From contig NW_018344008.1 in the NCBI RefSeq assembly GCF_002099425.1, positions 9,602,501 to 9,666,500 on the forward strand: a stretch of 64,000 nucleotides of DNA, given 5' to 3'. The stretch comes from Phascolarctos cinereus (taxonomy: Eukaryota > Chordata > Mammalia > Diprotodontia > Phascolarctidae). The notes under the pieces were generated by a model. The model worked only from the letters and a program-made list of their open reading frames with translations. It did no database searches and was not told the origin of the DNA. Shown here piece after piece: positions 43,373 to 54,585 of the stretch (position 1 is its first letter; every line of letters begins with the position of its first letter). Position numbers and translations under genes: made by a program.

Positions 43373-44274
43373 TGGACCTGGCAATGGGACATGTAGTTGA
43401 AGACATCATATAATTATAGTGCCTTTTGGGATTAGACTCAGAGGTAAATTCAGGGTTGGAGAAGTAGATTTATGTATAATTAAATCCAAGATCACAATTT
43501 AGCTCTTCTGCTGCACTTAGAAATTTTTCTTTTTCTAACCAAGAGCTCCTGGATTAGTGTGAATGCCCAGGATACTCTTTGTGGTCCCAGAAAGGCAAGT
43601 GTGGCATTCTTTTCCATTGTTGTTTAGTCTATTTCTGTCTCTTAACCTGGACATGGCTCCTTCTTGGTTTTCAACACGTTTTCTATAGTTGATTCCAAAG
43701 TTATAAATTCAAGACACCATCCTCCAACAAAAAAGTCTTATAGTGGCTGTATTGGAAAAAATTCAAAAACTTTGCTTTCAATAATTTCTCACTATTCTCA
43801 TTTCCAAGAAAATAGTTTATACCCTAAAATGTTAAAAGTTGGTACTAACTTCATAAGTCAATTTATTATAAAAATTCCATTCGGTCTGTATTTATCTCAA
43901 TTTCTCACAAAGCAAAAGCAAAGTAAATTGTAACATGATTATTTCACTTCTAAAAATACCTCTTAACTCTCTCCTCTGACCTTAATAGGCGTCTGGGGAT
44001 TTAAAGTTGCTGACGTACTCAGTGGTACCTCTCTCTTCTCAGGTTGGAGACAGAACCTCCTAAATCTTAAGAACTGCTCCTTCTACCACTTAATTTCAAA
44101 TCTTTATCATCTTGGCAATTAAAAAATGCCATATTAGGATTAATTAAAAAAGGGAAAAAATGTATGCCTTAAACCAAGGAGCCAACCATCTCATATATTC
44201 CCTCACCAACTACTAAAGAAGTGATACCTTTTTTCCTGGCACCTAAGGCAGTATTTCCCATGTTTTTTGTTTTT
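43373..44274. other. Unique stretch
   Basis: An 89-codon plus frame at 43,664-43,933 (start MVFNTFSIVDSKVINSRHHP) has no recognised domain or splice context. I see no repeat here. Confidence 0.35.
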
Positions 44275-45167
44275 TTAATAAATTTTTATTGATGTCTTTT
44301 TTTTTTCATCACTAGCACTTCTCCCTATATCATCTCTTCTCCCCTCCCAAAGAGCAATCTCATGTAACAAATTTTTTTAAAGAAAAAAAATCAGAAAAAC
44401 TGATCAATATATCCAAAAAAGTCTGAAAATATATGCAGTGTAACACACCCATTGACCTCATATCCCTACAAAAGATTAAGATGGCATATATTCTCACATT
44501 TCCCATTTGGGTCCATACTTATTCTTTGTAGTTGTTTTGTGGTTGTTCTTTCCATTTCCATTCCATTCCATTCTTTACATTTATGTTTTATTTTGTTTTC
44601 TTGGCTCTGCTTACTTCACTTTATATCAGATTGTGCAAATCTTTCTGTGCGTCTCTGTATTCAAATATTTGTTATTTCTTATAGTACAAAATTATTCTGT
44701 TACATTCAAATACCACAGCTTGTTTAGTCATTCCTCAATTGATGGGCATCTGCTTTCTTTCCAGTTCTTTGCCACTGTGAAAAGTGGTACTATTTTGGCA
44801 TATATCAATTATCTCCTTGGGATATAAGTCTAGTAGTGCAATCTCTGTGTATATACATTTTAATAATTTTATTTTCATAATTCCAAACTGCTTTCCAATG
44901 GTTATACTGATTCACAGTTCTGCCAATGATGTCCTAGTGTGTCTATATTCCCACAACTCCTGCAATAGTGACTATTCCCATTTTTTGTTGTCTTTGACAA
45001 TTTGTAGTATGTGAATCATGAGAGGCATGTGTGAGGATGTCTCTCTCTTAGTCATTACTGGCAATATTCTTGTGAGAGTCCTCCTTAATAGGCTGACTTT
45101 TCAGCTGGAAGATGGTCATCTACCTGACAGCCAATGTGGCTTCAGAAAGGGCTGAGGAAGAGTCAAT

Positions 45168-45380
45168 GTGGTGTTTGCTGCCCGACAGCTCCAGGAGATA
45201 TACCAGGAGCAGAAGAGAGGCCTGTACACAACATTTGTAGATCTGACCAAGGCCTTTGATACTGTCAGTCATGAGGGCTTATGGAAAATTATGTCAAAAT
45301 GTGGTTGCCTGGAGAAGTTCATTAGCACTGTATGTCGATTTCATGATAGCATGTTTGCCTGGCTTCTGGATAATGGATGA
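45168..45380 (+). pseudogene. RTE reverse transcriptase, motif A region
   Basis: MVFAARQLQEIYQEQKRGLY leads into FVDLTKAFDTVSHEGLWKIM, which carries the F-D-L-x-K-A-F-D core of RT motif A. The stop at 45,378 falls where the next RT block (GVKQG at about 45,410) should follow. Same element as 45,035-46,586. Confidence 0.8.
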
Positions 45381-45567
45381 TGCTGTCATGCTTTCCCAGT
45401 CACCAATGGAGTGAAACAAGGCTGGTGCTTGTTCCCATGCTTTTTAGCATGATGTTTTCAGCCATGTTGTCAAACAACTTCAATGAAGATGAAAACACGG
45501 CATCAAGGTCAGCTATAACACTGGTGGGAAATTCTTCAATTTAAAAAGGCTACAAGCCAAGACTAAA

Positions 45568-45927
45568 GTGAAAGGAGTGTTGGTGCATGATTTTCTATTT
45601 GCAGATGATTGTTCACTCAGTGTAGCCTCTGAAGCTGAGATGCAACAAAGTATGAATCAATTCTCTGCTGCTTGTGCTAATTTTAGCCTAACAATTAACA
45701 CCAAGCAAACACAGGTGCTCCTTCAGCCAGCACCACACCTCTATGTAGACACAGCAAATGGAGAAGTTTTGAATACTGTGGATAAGTGCACTTACCTTGG
45801 CAGTATGCTTGCCAGGGATATACATATTGATGATGAGGTTGACACAGGCATTGCCAGAGCTAGCTCAGTGTTTGGGAGGCTCCGAAGGAAAGTGTGGGAG
45901 AGAAGAGGTATTTTACTACCAAATTGA
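45568..45927 (+). pseudogene. RTE reverse transcriptase, motif C and thumb region
   Basis: HDFLFADDCSLSVASEAEMQ holds the F-A-D-D catalytic motif C. DKCTYLGSMLARDIHIDDEV and ASSVFGRLRRKVWERRGI are the conserved stretch that follows the palm in this LINE group. A stop at 45,925 ends the frame; related sequence continues in other frames. Confidence 0.8.
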
Positions 45928-46447
45928 AGGTCTAAAGAGTCACTGTGCTGACCTCATTGTTGTATGGCTGTGAAATCTGGACAGGATACGAGCACCATGC
46001 CAGGAAACTGAATTGCTTCTATCTGAATTAGGGAGATTCTGAAGGTTACCTGGCAGAATAAGATACCAGACAATGAGGCCCTTTTTTGAACTAAACTGCC
46101 AAACATTCAAACTCTACTGTAGAGAGTGCAACTCCAATGGGCTGCCCGTGTTGTTTGAATGCAAAAGTTCGGCTTGCCAAAAATACTATTTTATGGAGAA
46201 CTCACACAGGGCAAGCGCTCACATGGTGGTCAGAAAAAGCATTACAAGGACGTTTTCAAGGTCTCTCTGAAGAAACTTTGGAATTGATTGTGTGACATGG
46301 GAGACGCTGGCACAGGATTGCCCAGCATGAGGTGCCCACATCAGAGAAGGTGCCGTGCTAGATCTATAAGCAAAGCAGAATTGAAGTAGCTCAAAAGAAA
46401 TGCAAGACTTAGAAATTTAAAGAATCCACCCCCGATGTTCACATGGA

Positions 46448-46518
46448 CTATTTGTGCCCACCTTGTGATGGAGCATTCTGAGCTTGTGTCGTTCTGATCA
46501 GCCACAGTCGGACACACT
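46448..46518 (+). pseudogene. C-terminal C2H2-like finger of the RTE LINE
   Basis: Translated LCPPCDGAF, then a stop, then ACVVLISHSRTH. The spacing is C-X2-C-X12-H-X3-H, counting the stop as a residue. It occupies the last coding block before the shared 3' tail, which starts about 20 bp later. Confidence 0.6.
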
Positions 46519-49500
46519 GAAACTTGACTCTAACATATGATGTTGGTCCTCTTCTAGAATGCAGGACAACAACCAACCAACCAAGGGTGTGAAGTGAAAC
46601 CTCAGGGTTTTTGTGATGTGCATTTCCTTTGTTATTAATGATTTGGAACATTCTTTCAATGGAAGAGGGGGGAAGGGAACAAGCATTTATTAAGTATCCA
46701 TTAGGTATGTCAGATGTGCTAAGGGCTTTAAAAATATAATTCGTTTATAGTTGGCAGTTCTTTTGATAACTTTGTTCATTTCAGTTTCCTGTTTACATGT
46801 TAGGGAATGACTTTTGGTCATGTGTATGTATATTATAGACATTAATTTTTACACATGCATATGCAGATATGTATCTTTATTATCTATATATTTTAGATAC
46901 CAAACCATTATCTGAGAAATTTAATACAAACATTTTTTCTATTTGGCCATTTCCCTTTTTATCCTAGATATAATACTTGTGTTTGTGCAGAAGATTTTCA
47001 GTTTTATGTTATTGAAGTTATCTTTAATTTTTTGAAATTGTCTCTGTCCCTTATTTGTTTAAAAATACATTTCCTATCTACAGCTGTGAAAGGCATATGA
47101 TGTACTTCTCTTCTAATTTTTTATGGTATGAACTTCATATTAAGGTCACATACCCATTTAGAATTTACTGTGGAATATGATATAAGGAATTTGTCTAAAG
47201 CCTAATTTCCGCCAGACTGTTTTCCGGTTTCCCAGAAAATTTTTTTAATCAAATAAGGAGTTTTTTCACCTAACAAACTGATGTTTTCCACTACACAGAA
47301 CACTGAATATCCCTTATCTAGTCTCTTCTATTGATCTACTTCTCAATTTTTAAAACAATACCAAATGGCTTTGGTGACTGCTGCTTTATAATATTAAGAT
47401 CTGGAAATGGTTTCCTCTTCATCTCTAATTCTTATCTTTATTTTGTATGATATTCTAGATTTTTTTTTTTGCTTTTCCAAATGAATTTTATTATAATTTT
47501 GTCAAGTTCTGTAAACTATTCCTTTGGTTGCTTGGTTGGTATAACATTGATATTATGAGTCAAATTTAGTGGCATTCTCATTTTTATTATATTGGCGTTG
47601 CAATATAACACGAGCACTAAATATTCTTCCAACTATTTAAATTGTTTTTTGTTTCCTTAAGGAACATTTTGTAATCAAATCTATACAAGTATTTTTTATG
47701 CTTTGGTAGGTTGATCGCCAAACATTTTGTGCTTATTTTGAATGAGATTTCCCTTTCTGTTATTGCATCTTGGATTTTAATAATTTCATAGAAATGCAGT
47801 TCCACATGGTGCTGTGAAATATGGATATTCTTTATCAGTTTTATTTAAAAGACAATATAAGTCTTTTTAGCTCTAGTTTCTCTAGCAATTTGTTCAATTC
47901 TATATTTCTGTTTTGTTTTTCTTTCTGTTAGATTTGTGTAACTGAGAGGACATTAAATTTTGTTGCCACTATTGTGTTATTGTCTATGTCGTCTTATAAT
48001 TCAAATAATGTTTCCTTCATGAATTTAGATGCTAAGGTATTTGGAGCATAGAAGTTTAATATTAATGTTGGCTTGTCAATGCTTCCTTTTAGGATAGTTT
48101 TAATGTTTATCTCTTTTATTTTGTGAATATTGCTTTTGCTTTGTCTGATAGCATGATGACTCTTGCTTTTTTTGGGGTTTGCTTAATTCATAGTAAAATT
48201 TTTTTCCAGGCCCTGACTTTTATTCTTATATTTCTTTGCTTTATATGTTAAGCATTTGATGTTAGGATTTTCTTTTCTTATCTAATAGGTCACTCTTTCA
48301 TTTGGCTTATTAATTCTATTCACATTTAAAGTTATGAATCAGTTTTATATTTTCCTCCCAATTTTTTTGTTAGGGTTTTTTTTTTTTGCAGAGAGGTTAA
48401 TTTTCCTCTGTGGAGAGTATGTTGTGTCTTCAGTTGTTTTTGCTTAATCTATTTTAAGGTGACTCTATTCCCATAGATATTCTTCCCATCTGCCTAAGGT
48501 CCTACACCCATCTTTTTTGTTGCCCCTGTTCTTGGTTTTGGAGTTTTGCTTAACTTATTAATTCCTTTTTTGTTTTCATCTTTTTTATCTAGTTTTTCTA
48601 ATTTTACCTAATTCATCTCTTTATCTAGCTTTCCTTTTTATCTAGTTATGTAACCCCCCCATTTCCTCTGTTAAATGGTCACTTAAAATTTCCTCCTTTT
48701 CTTTAACTTATTTTGTTAGTTTTTTCTTTTCTTTTTTGTCTTTTACTAAAGAGGATTTCTTTCCCTCATTCTCTAAATTAAATTTCTTCCTTTTCTACCT
48801 ATTTAGACTTTTATTTTTTGATTCTTGACACTTGGACTAATTTATTCTTTTAAAAAAAATTTCTGTATGCCTCATGGAATCAAAGCTTCTAAGGTACCTC
48901 ATTTTGAATTCCTTCTAAACAGCTTCAATGTTGTTACTTTATAGATCTTACCCCTCCCCCCCACTTTTTTGTGCCTCACTCTTGGAAGTATCAATTATTC
49001 AAGTACAGAGTATAGAAATATTGTCCTGTGTCCCTGATTATGCAGTTCATTATTGCCCCTCCATCTCCATGATGCATTTTTCCCCCACTGCCATGAAATC
49101 TCTTCTCTGAATCTGTGCCCTTCCATCCTTGTGGATGGAAGTTGCTCCAAGGAATTGTTAATCCCCAGCTTCTCTGATGCAGAATGCTTTCTATGGAGGC
49201 ACAGTGCTGTCAGAGGTAGTGGTCATTTTAAACCCTAAATCTCTGCAGATTATATCCATTGTAAGGTCTCTATCTCCCATTATAGACTATTTCCCAAATA
49301 GGGTCATCATTCAATGGGATCCCTTTCTATCAATGAAATAAGATTTCCTCCTCTTACCCTCTCTCTCCCCATTCAGTATCTTCCTTTGCCACCTTATCCA
49401 TTATCCTGTAGGCCCTTTGTCTTCATGATAGACTTATAGGAGTCATTTTCTCTTCATTGTTTATCATTGACTTGATTAGGGTACATCACACATTCCCCTC

Positions 49501-50775
49501 TATCGTCTCACTCTCTCACCTTCTGTGCAACCTCCCATTCTGTAGTTTAGTACTACACAAAGGTGTAGGGAGGTTTAGTCCATGGTGTTTCAGACCTGTG
49601 CTTCCACCATTACTTCTGTTTAAGTTCTGTTTTATGCTTTTCTCCTTGTGTATTTTTAGAAACAAATCTCTTGATCTCTCTGTTATTTTGTTGTTATCTT
49701 TAATCTCATAATTTTTTCTTTTTTTTTCTTTCTCATTTTCCCTCTCTTTTCCTGGGGCAATTTATTTTATAACTGTGCTTTCCTTGATTGCTGTATTTGT
49801 ATACCTTTCTTCTATATCTGTTATTTAATATCTTTGCAAAGTAAATAATATACTGGTTTTCTTTGTAGGAATACTTCAAATGCTTTTCTCATTGAATGTC
49901 TATCTTTTCCCATCCATGGTCAGGTTCATCTTGGCAGGGTATATTACTTTGGTTTGTATGTTGAGCTCCTTTGCCCTTCATAACACATTATTCCATTCCC
50001 TTCTTTGGTTTCTGGTGGATGTAGAAGAGTGTTGTGTTATTCAAATTTCCTTTCCTTTATATTTGAAAGTCTTTCTCCTAGTCATTTGCAGAATTTACTT
50101 TTAGTCCTTAGAATTATTAAATTTAACAGTTATTGTTTAGGAGTTTGTAGAATAGCATATTTTCTTGAGGTCATCTATGGATTCTCTTGATTATTATGAT
50201 TAGAATTTCTGTGCTTTTTTGGTATTATTTCTTACGTTATCATGTTCAGAATTTTTTACACATTGTTTTCTTATGGGAGATCTATAATCCTTAAGTTGTT
50301 TCTATCTATTTTGTTTTCAAGATCAATGTGTTGCTTTTATAGAGAACACATCTTTTAAATTTATTGCTTTTTGCTTATCTTCCATATTGTCGTCTACTTC
50401 TCTATATTTGTGTTTCCAATTACTTGTTCTTTCTTTGTTTCTTTGGTGTGATTTGCTACTGTTAATTCTGTGTTTTCTAGTCTGCCAACTATTTCTGTGT
50501 TTCAGACCATAAATGCTGCTTTTGTATTCTTATTTCTTTCTTCAACTATTTGGTAACATCATTTTCACACTGTCCTGGGAATCCACAGGGTCTTCTGCTT
50601 TATCTTCCTTTGTTTTAGAATTCAGAGATGTTTGGAGACAGCTACAATTGCTTTATCTCTTGTGTATAATTCTTATTTTGGAGAGAATTGAGAGCGTGTG
50701 AAGATTGGAGAAAATATTTAGTCTTCTATCTTATTGATCACATTAGTACCTCACCATGTTGCTCTTGAATAAAGA

Positions 50776-51544
50776 CCATACTTCAGAAAGTTAAAGAAAA
50801 ATTATCCTTATGCTAATTCTTTGATTAAAAATGTTCAGCTCAATTTATGTTTTCTCTGTTTTTCTTTTTTTCTTTGTCACCAAGAGACAGCCTACTTATT
50901 AGATTTTAGGCGTCATAAGGGCAGGGGATTGATAATAATAAATTAAATATGAGAAATGCTTAATTTGCTCTTTTGTTCCATAATATATTCTCTGTAGTGG
51001 GTAAATAAGTAATTTCCTATCTAAACTCTATTTGGGTATCATAAATAATTATGCCTAAAAATGATTTTTCCCTTGATATTGTTTTTAGAAAGGTATATGC
51101 AGTTATTATAGAAAAAAATGCCTCTTTAAGCAGAGTTCAATTAATGTTATCTGTCTTCTTACCTGATGAAAGCCAGAAAAAATACTGCTTTTCAAGGTAG
51201 AATATTTCCTAAGCAAAATATTGCCAAATAAAACCAAGGAGTTTTGGTAGACTTTATAAGCTCAATATAAGCCAACATATTGGAGCAGCCAAAAAAAGTA
51301 TTGTCTAAATCAGTAATGTATAGAACAAGAGAAATTTTGCTGCCCTGTTTAGATATCATGTAGATCAGGGGTCTCCAATCTTTTTGTCACATACTCTGGT
51401 CAAGAAATAATTTTGAGTAAACACTCTCATTATGTGTACATATGCTAACTTGTAAATTATGTATTGTATTACTGTAAGGTTTCTCTTCTGTTGACTATTT
51501 CCAAGTTATCATATGTATATATGTATATGTATAGTCATTTGTAT
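50776..51544. other. Mostly unique stretch
   Basis: No gene. At 51,364-51,420 CAGGGGTCTCCAATCTTTTT resembles a hAT-like or other DNA-transposon terminus, but I cannot find the matching opposite end. Confidence 0.35.
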
Positions 51545-51668
51545 ATTGTCTTCCCCATTAAACTGTGAGCTCCTTGAGACCAGAGATGGTCTTTTGTCTT
51601 TATTTTTATCCCCAGCACTTAGTAGAGTGTTTTATACATAGTAGGCACTTAATAAATGTTTATTACTA
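51545..51668 (+). mobile_element. L2 3' end, plus strand
   Basis: ACTGTGAGCTCCTTGAGACC, TTATCCCCAGCACTTAGTAG and CATAGTAGGCACTTAATAAA form the canonical L2 terminus. A minus-strand L2 piece starts about 75 bp to the right. Confidence 0.8.
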
Positions 51669-51744
51669 ACTACTGTACTAATAGTTATGTGTATTTTAAA
51701 CCTATACAATATGGAAATTTTTTAAAAGGTTGACATAAAGTTTA

Positions 51745-52130
51745 AATTATGCTAGATCCTAAAGTCAGTAGGTAACTACTGGAATTATCAGCAAGGAAGT
51801 GATATTGTTAGGCCTGTGCTTCAAGAAAATCACTTTGACAGCTGTGTGGAGGATGGATTTAGGAGGGTAATGTCTTGAGGCAGGGAGACCAGTTAGAAGG
51901 AAGTGATTAGTGCTGATTAGGGTAGTGGCTGTGGGAGTAGAGAGAAGACATATGTGAAAAAGTAGAAACAATGTAGATTTGGCAACAGATTGAATAAGGG
52001 AGGTAAGAGAGTGAGGAGTTGAGAAAGGCGCCAAGGGATGCCAAATACCATGAGGTAATTTAAAGGTCAGAGGCTGGGAATAGTGGAGTGAGGGGATGAA
52101 TTTTCTCAGTCGACTCTGGGTAGCTAATGC
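51745..52130 (-). mobile_element. L2 LINE fragment, minus strand
   Basis: The minus strand encodes TATTLISTNHFLLTGLPASR and SILHTAVKVIFLKHRPNNIT, the C-terminal L2 reverse-transcriptase signature. DNA marks include GATAGTGGAGGATGG-like sequence and GGGAGACCAGTTAGAAGGAA. Confidence 0.75.
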
Positions 52131-52384
52131 TGTGGATTTCTAGGTAGTGGTTAATTTATAAATGACCTTAGAGACTGACTTTCAGATCAAAAAAGGGGAG
52201 TTTGAGATTTTAAATTGTAGAGGGAGGAGAAAGAATAGGAGAATGTTGAGGATTAAGGTGTTATTGTATTGGAGACAAACCCCATGGTTAGCTATCATGA
52301 GGAGTGTGAATGCAACCCATCTTTCCATTCTTTTGAGTCACAGACCCCTTTGGATCCGACCATAATGCCTTCCTTCCAGCTCTA

Positions 52385-52510
52385 CCCTCTGTAGTTAGGC
52401 TCCTATTTTTGACATCCCTGATAAAGAGTTTTGTGCTTAGGTACAAGTGCCATATGTTAGATAGGACGAACTAGAGGATATCCAGAGAAGAGCAATGAAG
52501 AGAAAGATGA
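52385..52510 (+). mobile_element. L3/CR1 fragment, plus strand
   Basis: TTGTGCTTAGGTACAAGTGC, then GAACTAGAGGATATCCAGAG and AAGAGCAATGAAGAG, matching the L3 segment that reads GAGAGTGTCCAGAGGAGGGC in better copies. About 120 bp, old. Confidence 0.45.
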
Positions 52511-52514
52511 CTGC

Positions 52515-53090
52515 TAGCTAGATTTGGGGCCAGAAGTCCTGGGTTTCAGTCCCACTTCTACTACTTACTACATTATCCCTTTCACATCATGAAGGTTAGG
52601 GGTGTGGTGCTCCTTCCTCCCCCTCCGTCCCGGCTCCCATCCACAAAATTTGTGTAAAATTGTGTGTCACCTGCTGGCTTTTGTGTTCTTTTCGCAAACT
52701 TTAACTTTTTACTTATTTTAACTTTACAAAAGAAGTTGTGTGTATTTGTGGTATTAAAAGATAAAACATGTTGATATTATACAATACTATATATATATAT
52801 TTTTTTTATGCATTTCTAAGTTTCTAATGTAAGTTTCTAAACTTTTTCTGTATTGTCTTCTGGCCTTTGTATGTTATCTATGGTTTCTGCAAAACTCCCC
52901 CCAAATTCCCATTTAATTTCTTATGCCAACCCATGATATATTGAAAATGTGCTAGGGAAAGTCACAATGTGGATGGGATAACTGTATTTGTATGTCTTCA
53001 AGCAAATGACTAAGAAGCAGGTTATTCTCCTGTAAAATAAGGAATTTGGGCTAGATGTCCTTTAAGGTCTATTTTTCTTTTTTTCTAATA
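52515..53090 (+). mobile_element. L3-tailed SINE, plus strand, split by a DNA transposon
   Basis: Left part: GGGCCAGAAGTCCTGGGTTT, CCCACTTCTACTACTTACTA. Right part, after the insertion: TGTCTTCAAGCAAATGACTA, CTGTAAAATAAGGAATTTGG and GCTAGATGTCCTTTAAGGTC. The two parts join into the usual SINE order, which fixes the borders of the inserted element. Confidence 0.65.
52576..52978. mobile_element. TA-flanked DNA transposon candidate, 403 bp
   Basis: TCCCTTTCACATCATGAA at the left and TCCCATCCACATTGTGAC (the reverse complement of the right end) match at 13 of 18 positions. The dinucleotide TA lies directly outside both ends (52,574-52,575 and 52,979-52,980), as in Tc1/mariner/pogo-type elements. 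The interior is non-coding: GC-richer at left, then AT-rich (ACTTTTTACTTATTTTAACT). It lies within a SINE, so the insertion is younger than that SINE. I do not recognise the family with certainty. Confidence 0.6.
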
Positions 53091-53254
53091 GTTTATGTTT
53101 AAATAAGATTAGAGAAGACTTTTTAGAGTCTGTTAGTGATCTACATCTAATTGAAAGATTAAAATGTAGGTGAGAGATTGAGAATATTTTTCTAGGCCCC
53201 ATATGAATGAAAGTCAAAAGGTAACAATTTCAGCTCTATCCAAGGAAGACTTGC

Positions 53255-53434
53255 CTTTCCAGTCTTATTGTGCATCACGACCACACATGGATTCCATGGT
53301 CCAGCAAACTGGCCTTCTGGCTGTTCTTCATACATGCCACTCCCTTTCTGTCTCCATGCCTTTTAGCAGGCTGTCTACCATACCTGGAGTGTATGCCCTC
53401 TTTACTCCTGTTTTTTAGAATCCCTAGTTTCTTT
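53255..53434 (+). mobile_element. L2 3' region, plus strand, left piece
   Basis: TTCCAGTCTTATTGTGCATC, CTTCTGGCTGTTCTTCATAC, TACCATACCTGGAGTGTATG and TTAGAATCCCTAGTTTCTTT, in L2 order. Continues at 56,661. Confidence 0.8.
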
Positions 53435-54247
53435 ATTTCTTTTGTAAAATAATTTGTTTATTGTAAGTATTCAACATTCACTTCCCCAAGATTTTGAGTT
53501 CCAAATTTTCACCCTGTCTCTCACCTCCCCCCACCCCAAGACAGCATGCATTCTGAATACCCCTTCCCATGATCTTCCCTCCCTTCTATTACCCCCTTCC
53601 CATTCTCTTATCCTCTTCCCATTTTCCTGTAGGGCAGATTAGATTTCTATACCCAATTGCCTATATATCTTATTTCCCAGTTGTGTGTAAGAGCTGTTTT
53701 TAACATTTGTTTTTAAAACTTTGGGTTCCAAATTCTCTCCCTCCCTCCCTCCCCATCCACCTTCATTGAGAAGGCAAACAATTTGATATAGGTTATACAT
53801 GTATAATCATGCGGAACACTTCCATAATAGTCATGTTGTGAAAAACTAACTAGATTTCCTTTCATCCTATCCCATCCCCCATTTATTTTATTCTCTCTTT
53901 TGACCCTGCCTCTCCTCAAAAATGTTTGCTTTTGATTACCTCCTTCCCCAATCTGCCTTCTCTTCTATCATCCCCTCTCTTATCTCCTTCCCCTCTATTT
54001 TCCTGAAAGGTAAGATAGATTTCCATACCCAATTGAATGTGTATGTTATTCCCTCCTTAAGCTAACTCTGATGAGAGTAAGATTCATTCATTCCCTCTCA
54101 CCTTCCCCCATTTCCCCACCATTGTAAAAGATTTTTCTTGTCTGTTTTATGTGAGATAATTTATCCCATTCTACTTCTCCTTTTCTCCTTCTCCCAGTAC
54201 AATTCTCTCTCCTTAATTTTATTTTTTAGATATCATCCCTTCATCTT

Positions 54248-54406
54248 TTATTTTATTATTTTATTTTTAGGCAGTTGTGATTAAATGACTTGCCCAGGGT
54301 CACACAGCTAGTAAGTGTCAAGTATTTGGTCTGAGGTTGTATTTAAACTCAGGTCCTCCTGACTTCAGGGCCGGTGCTCTATTCACTGCGCCACCTAGTT
54401 GCCCCC
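54248..54406 (-). mobile_element. tRNA SINE, minus strand, nested in half-L1, imperfect TSD
   Basis: CAGTTGTGATTAAATGACTT, CAGGGTCACACAGCTAGTAA, CAGGTCCTCCTGACTTCAGG and GCCACCTAGTTGCCCC. ATCATCCCTTCATCTT (54,232) and ATCATCTGTTCATCTT (54,407) flank it with two differences. Confidence 0.85.
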
Positions 54407-54446
54407 ATCATCTGTTCATCTTCAATTCACCCTGTGCCCTCTGTAT

Positions 54447-54585
54447 ATCTACATCTATATCTAATCTATATCTATATCTATATCTATATCTATATCTATA
54501 TCTATATCTATATCTATATCTATATCTATATCTATATCTATATCTATATCTGTATCTGTATCTGTATCTGTATCTATATCTATGT
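54447..54585. repeat. (TATATC)n hexanucleotide microsatellite
   Basis: About 20 near-perfect TATATC/CTATAT units, then a block of CTGTAT variants and a return to CTATAT. It lies in the 3' UTR of the half-L1 at the point where the copy at 39,300 has a (CATA)n tract. Confidence 0.95.

Larger units (their letters stand above)
45035..46586 (+). mobile_element. 5'-truncated RTE-type non-LTR LINE, plus strand
   Basis: The insertion lies in the antisense L1 between GAATCATGAGAGGC and GGTGTGAAGTGAAACC, two adjoining L1 segments. GTGTGA is found at both junctions (45,029 and 46,587). The reading starts within the reverse transcriptase, passes the catalytic motifs and the post-RT region, and ends with a C2H2-like finger and a (AACC)n tail (CAACAACCAACCAACCAA). 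A 3' finger after the RT is seen in one LINE group known from many animals. Several stops and frame changes; not functional. Confidence 0.75.
44275..50775 (-). mobile_element. Old near-full-length L1, minus strand, with RTE insertion
   Basis: The inverted 3' end lies at 44,275 (TTTTTAATAAATTTTTATTG). The 3' UTR/ORF2 end contains TTGGCTCTGCTTACTTCACT and CAATTGATGGGCATCTGC. ORF2 antisense blocks follow the RTE insertion: GGTGTGAAGTGAAACCTCAG at 46,586, TCATTTTTATTATATTGGCG near 47,580, and the inverted endonuclease start TTCACATTTAAAGTTATGA near 48,320. ORF1-like sequence (GCTTTTCTCATTGAATGTCT at 49,879) follows after ~1.4 kb that I cannot assign cleanly. The 5' terminus is near GTACCTCACCATGTTGCTC at about 50,745. 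A MIR/L2 3' end also sits at about 46,675-46,742. Highly decayed. The last third could be a separate half-L1 copy. Confidence 0.65.

Noticed and set aside
51364-51420. DNA-transposon terminus
   Set aside because: CAGGGGTCTCCAATC looks like a hAT-type end, but no inverted partner end could be found within several hundred bases.
54447-54585. CRISPR-like regular repeat
   Set aside because: Units are contiguous with no spacers, in a eukaryotic repeat context. The 75-bp array at 25,364 also lacks spacers.
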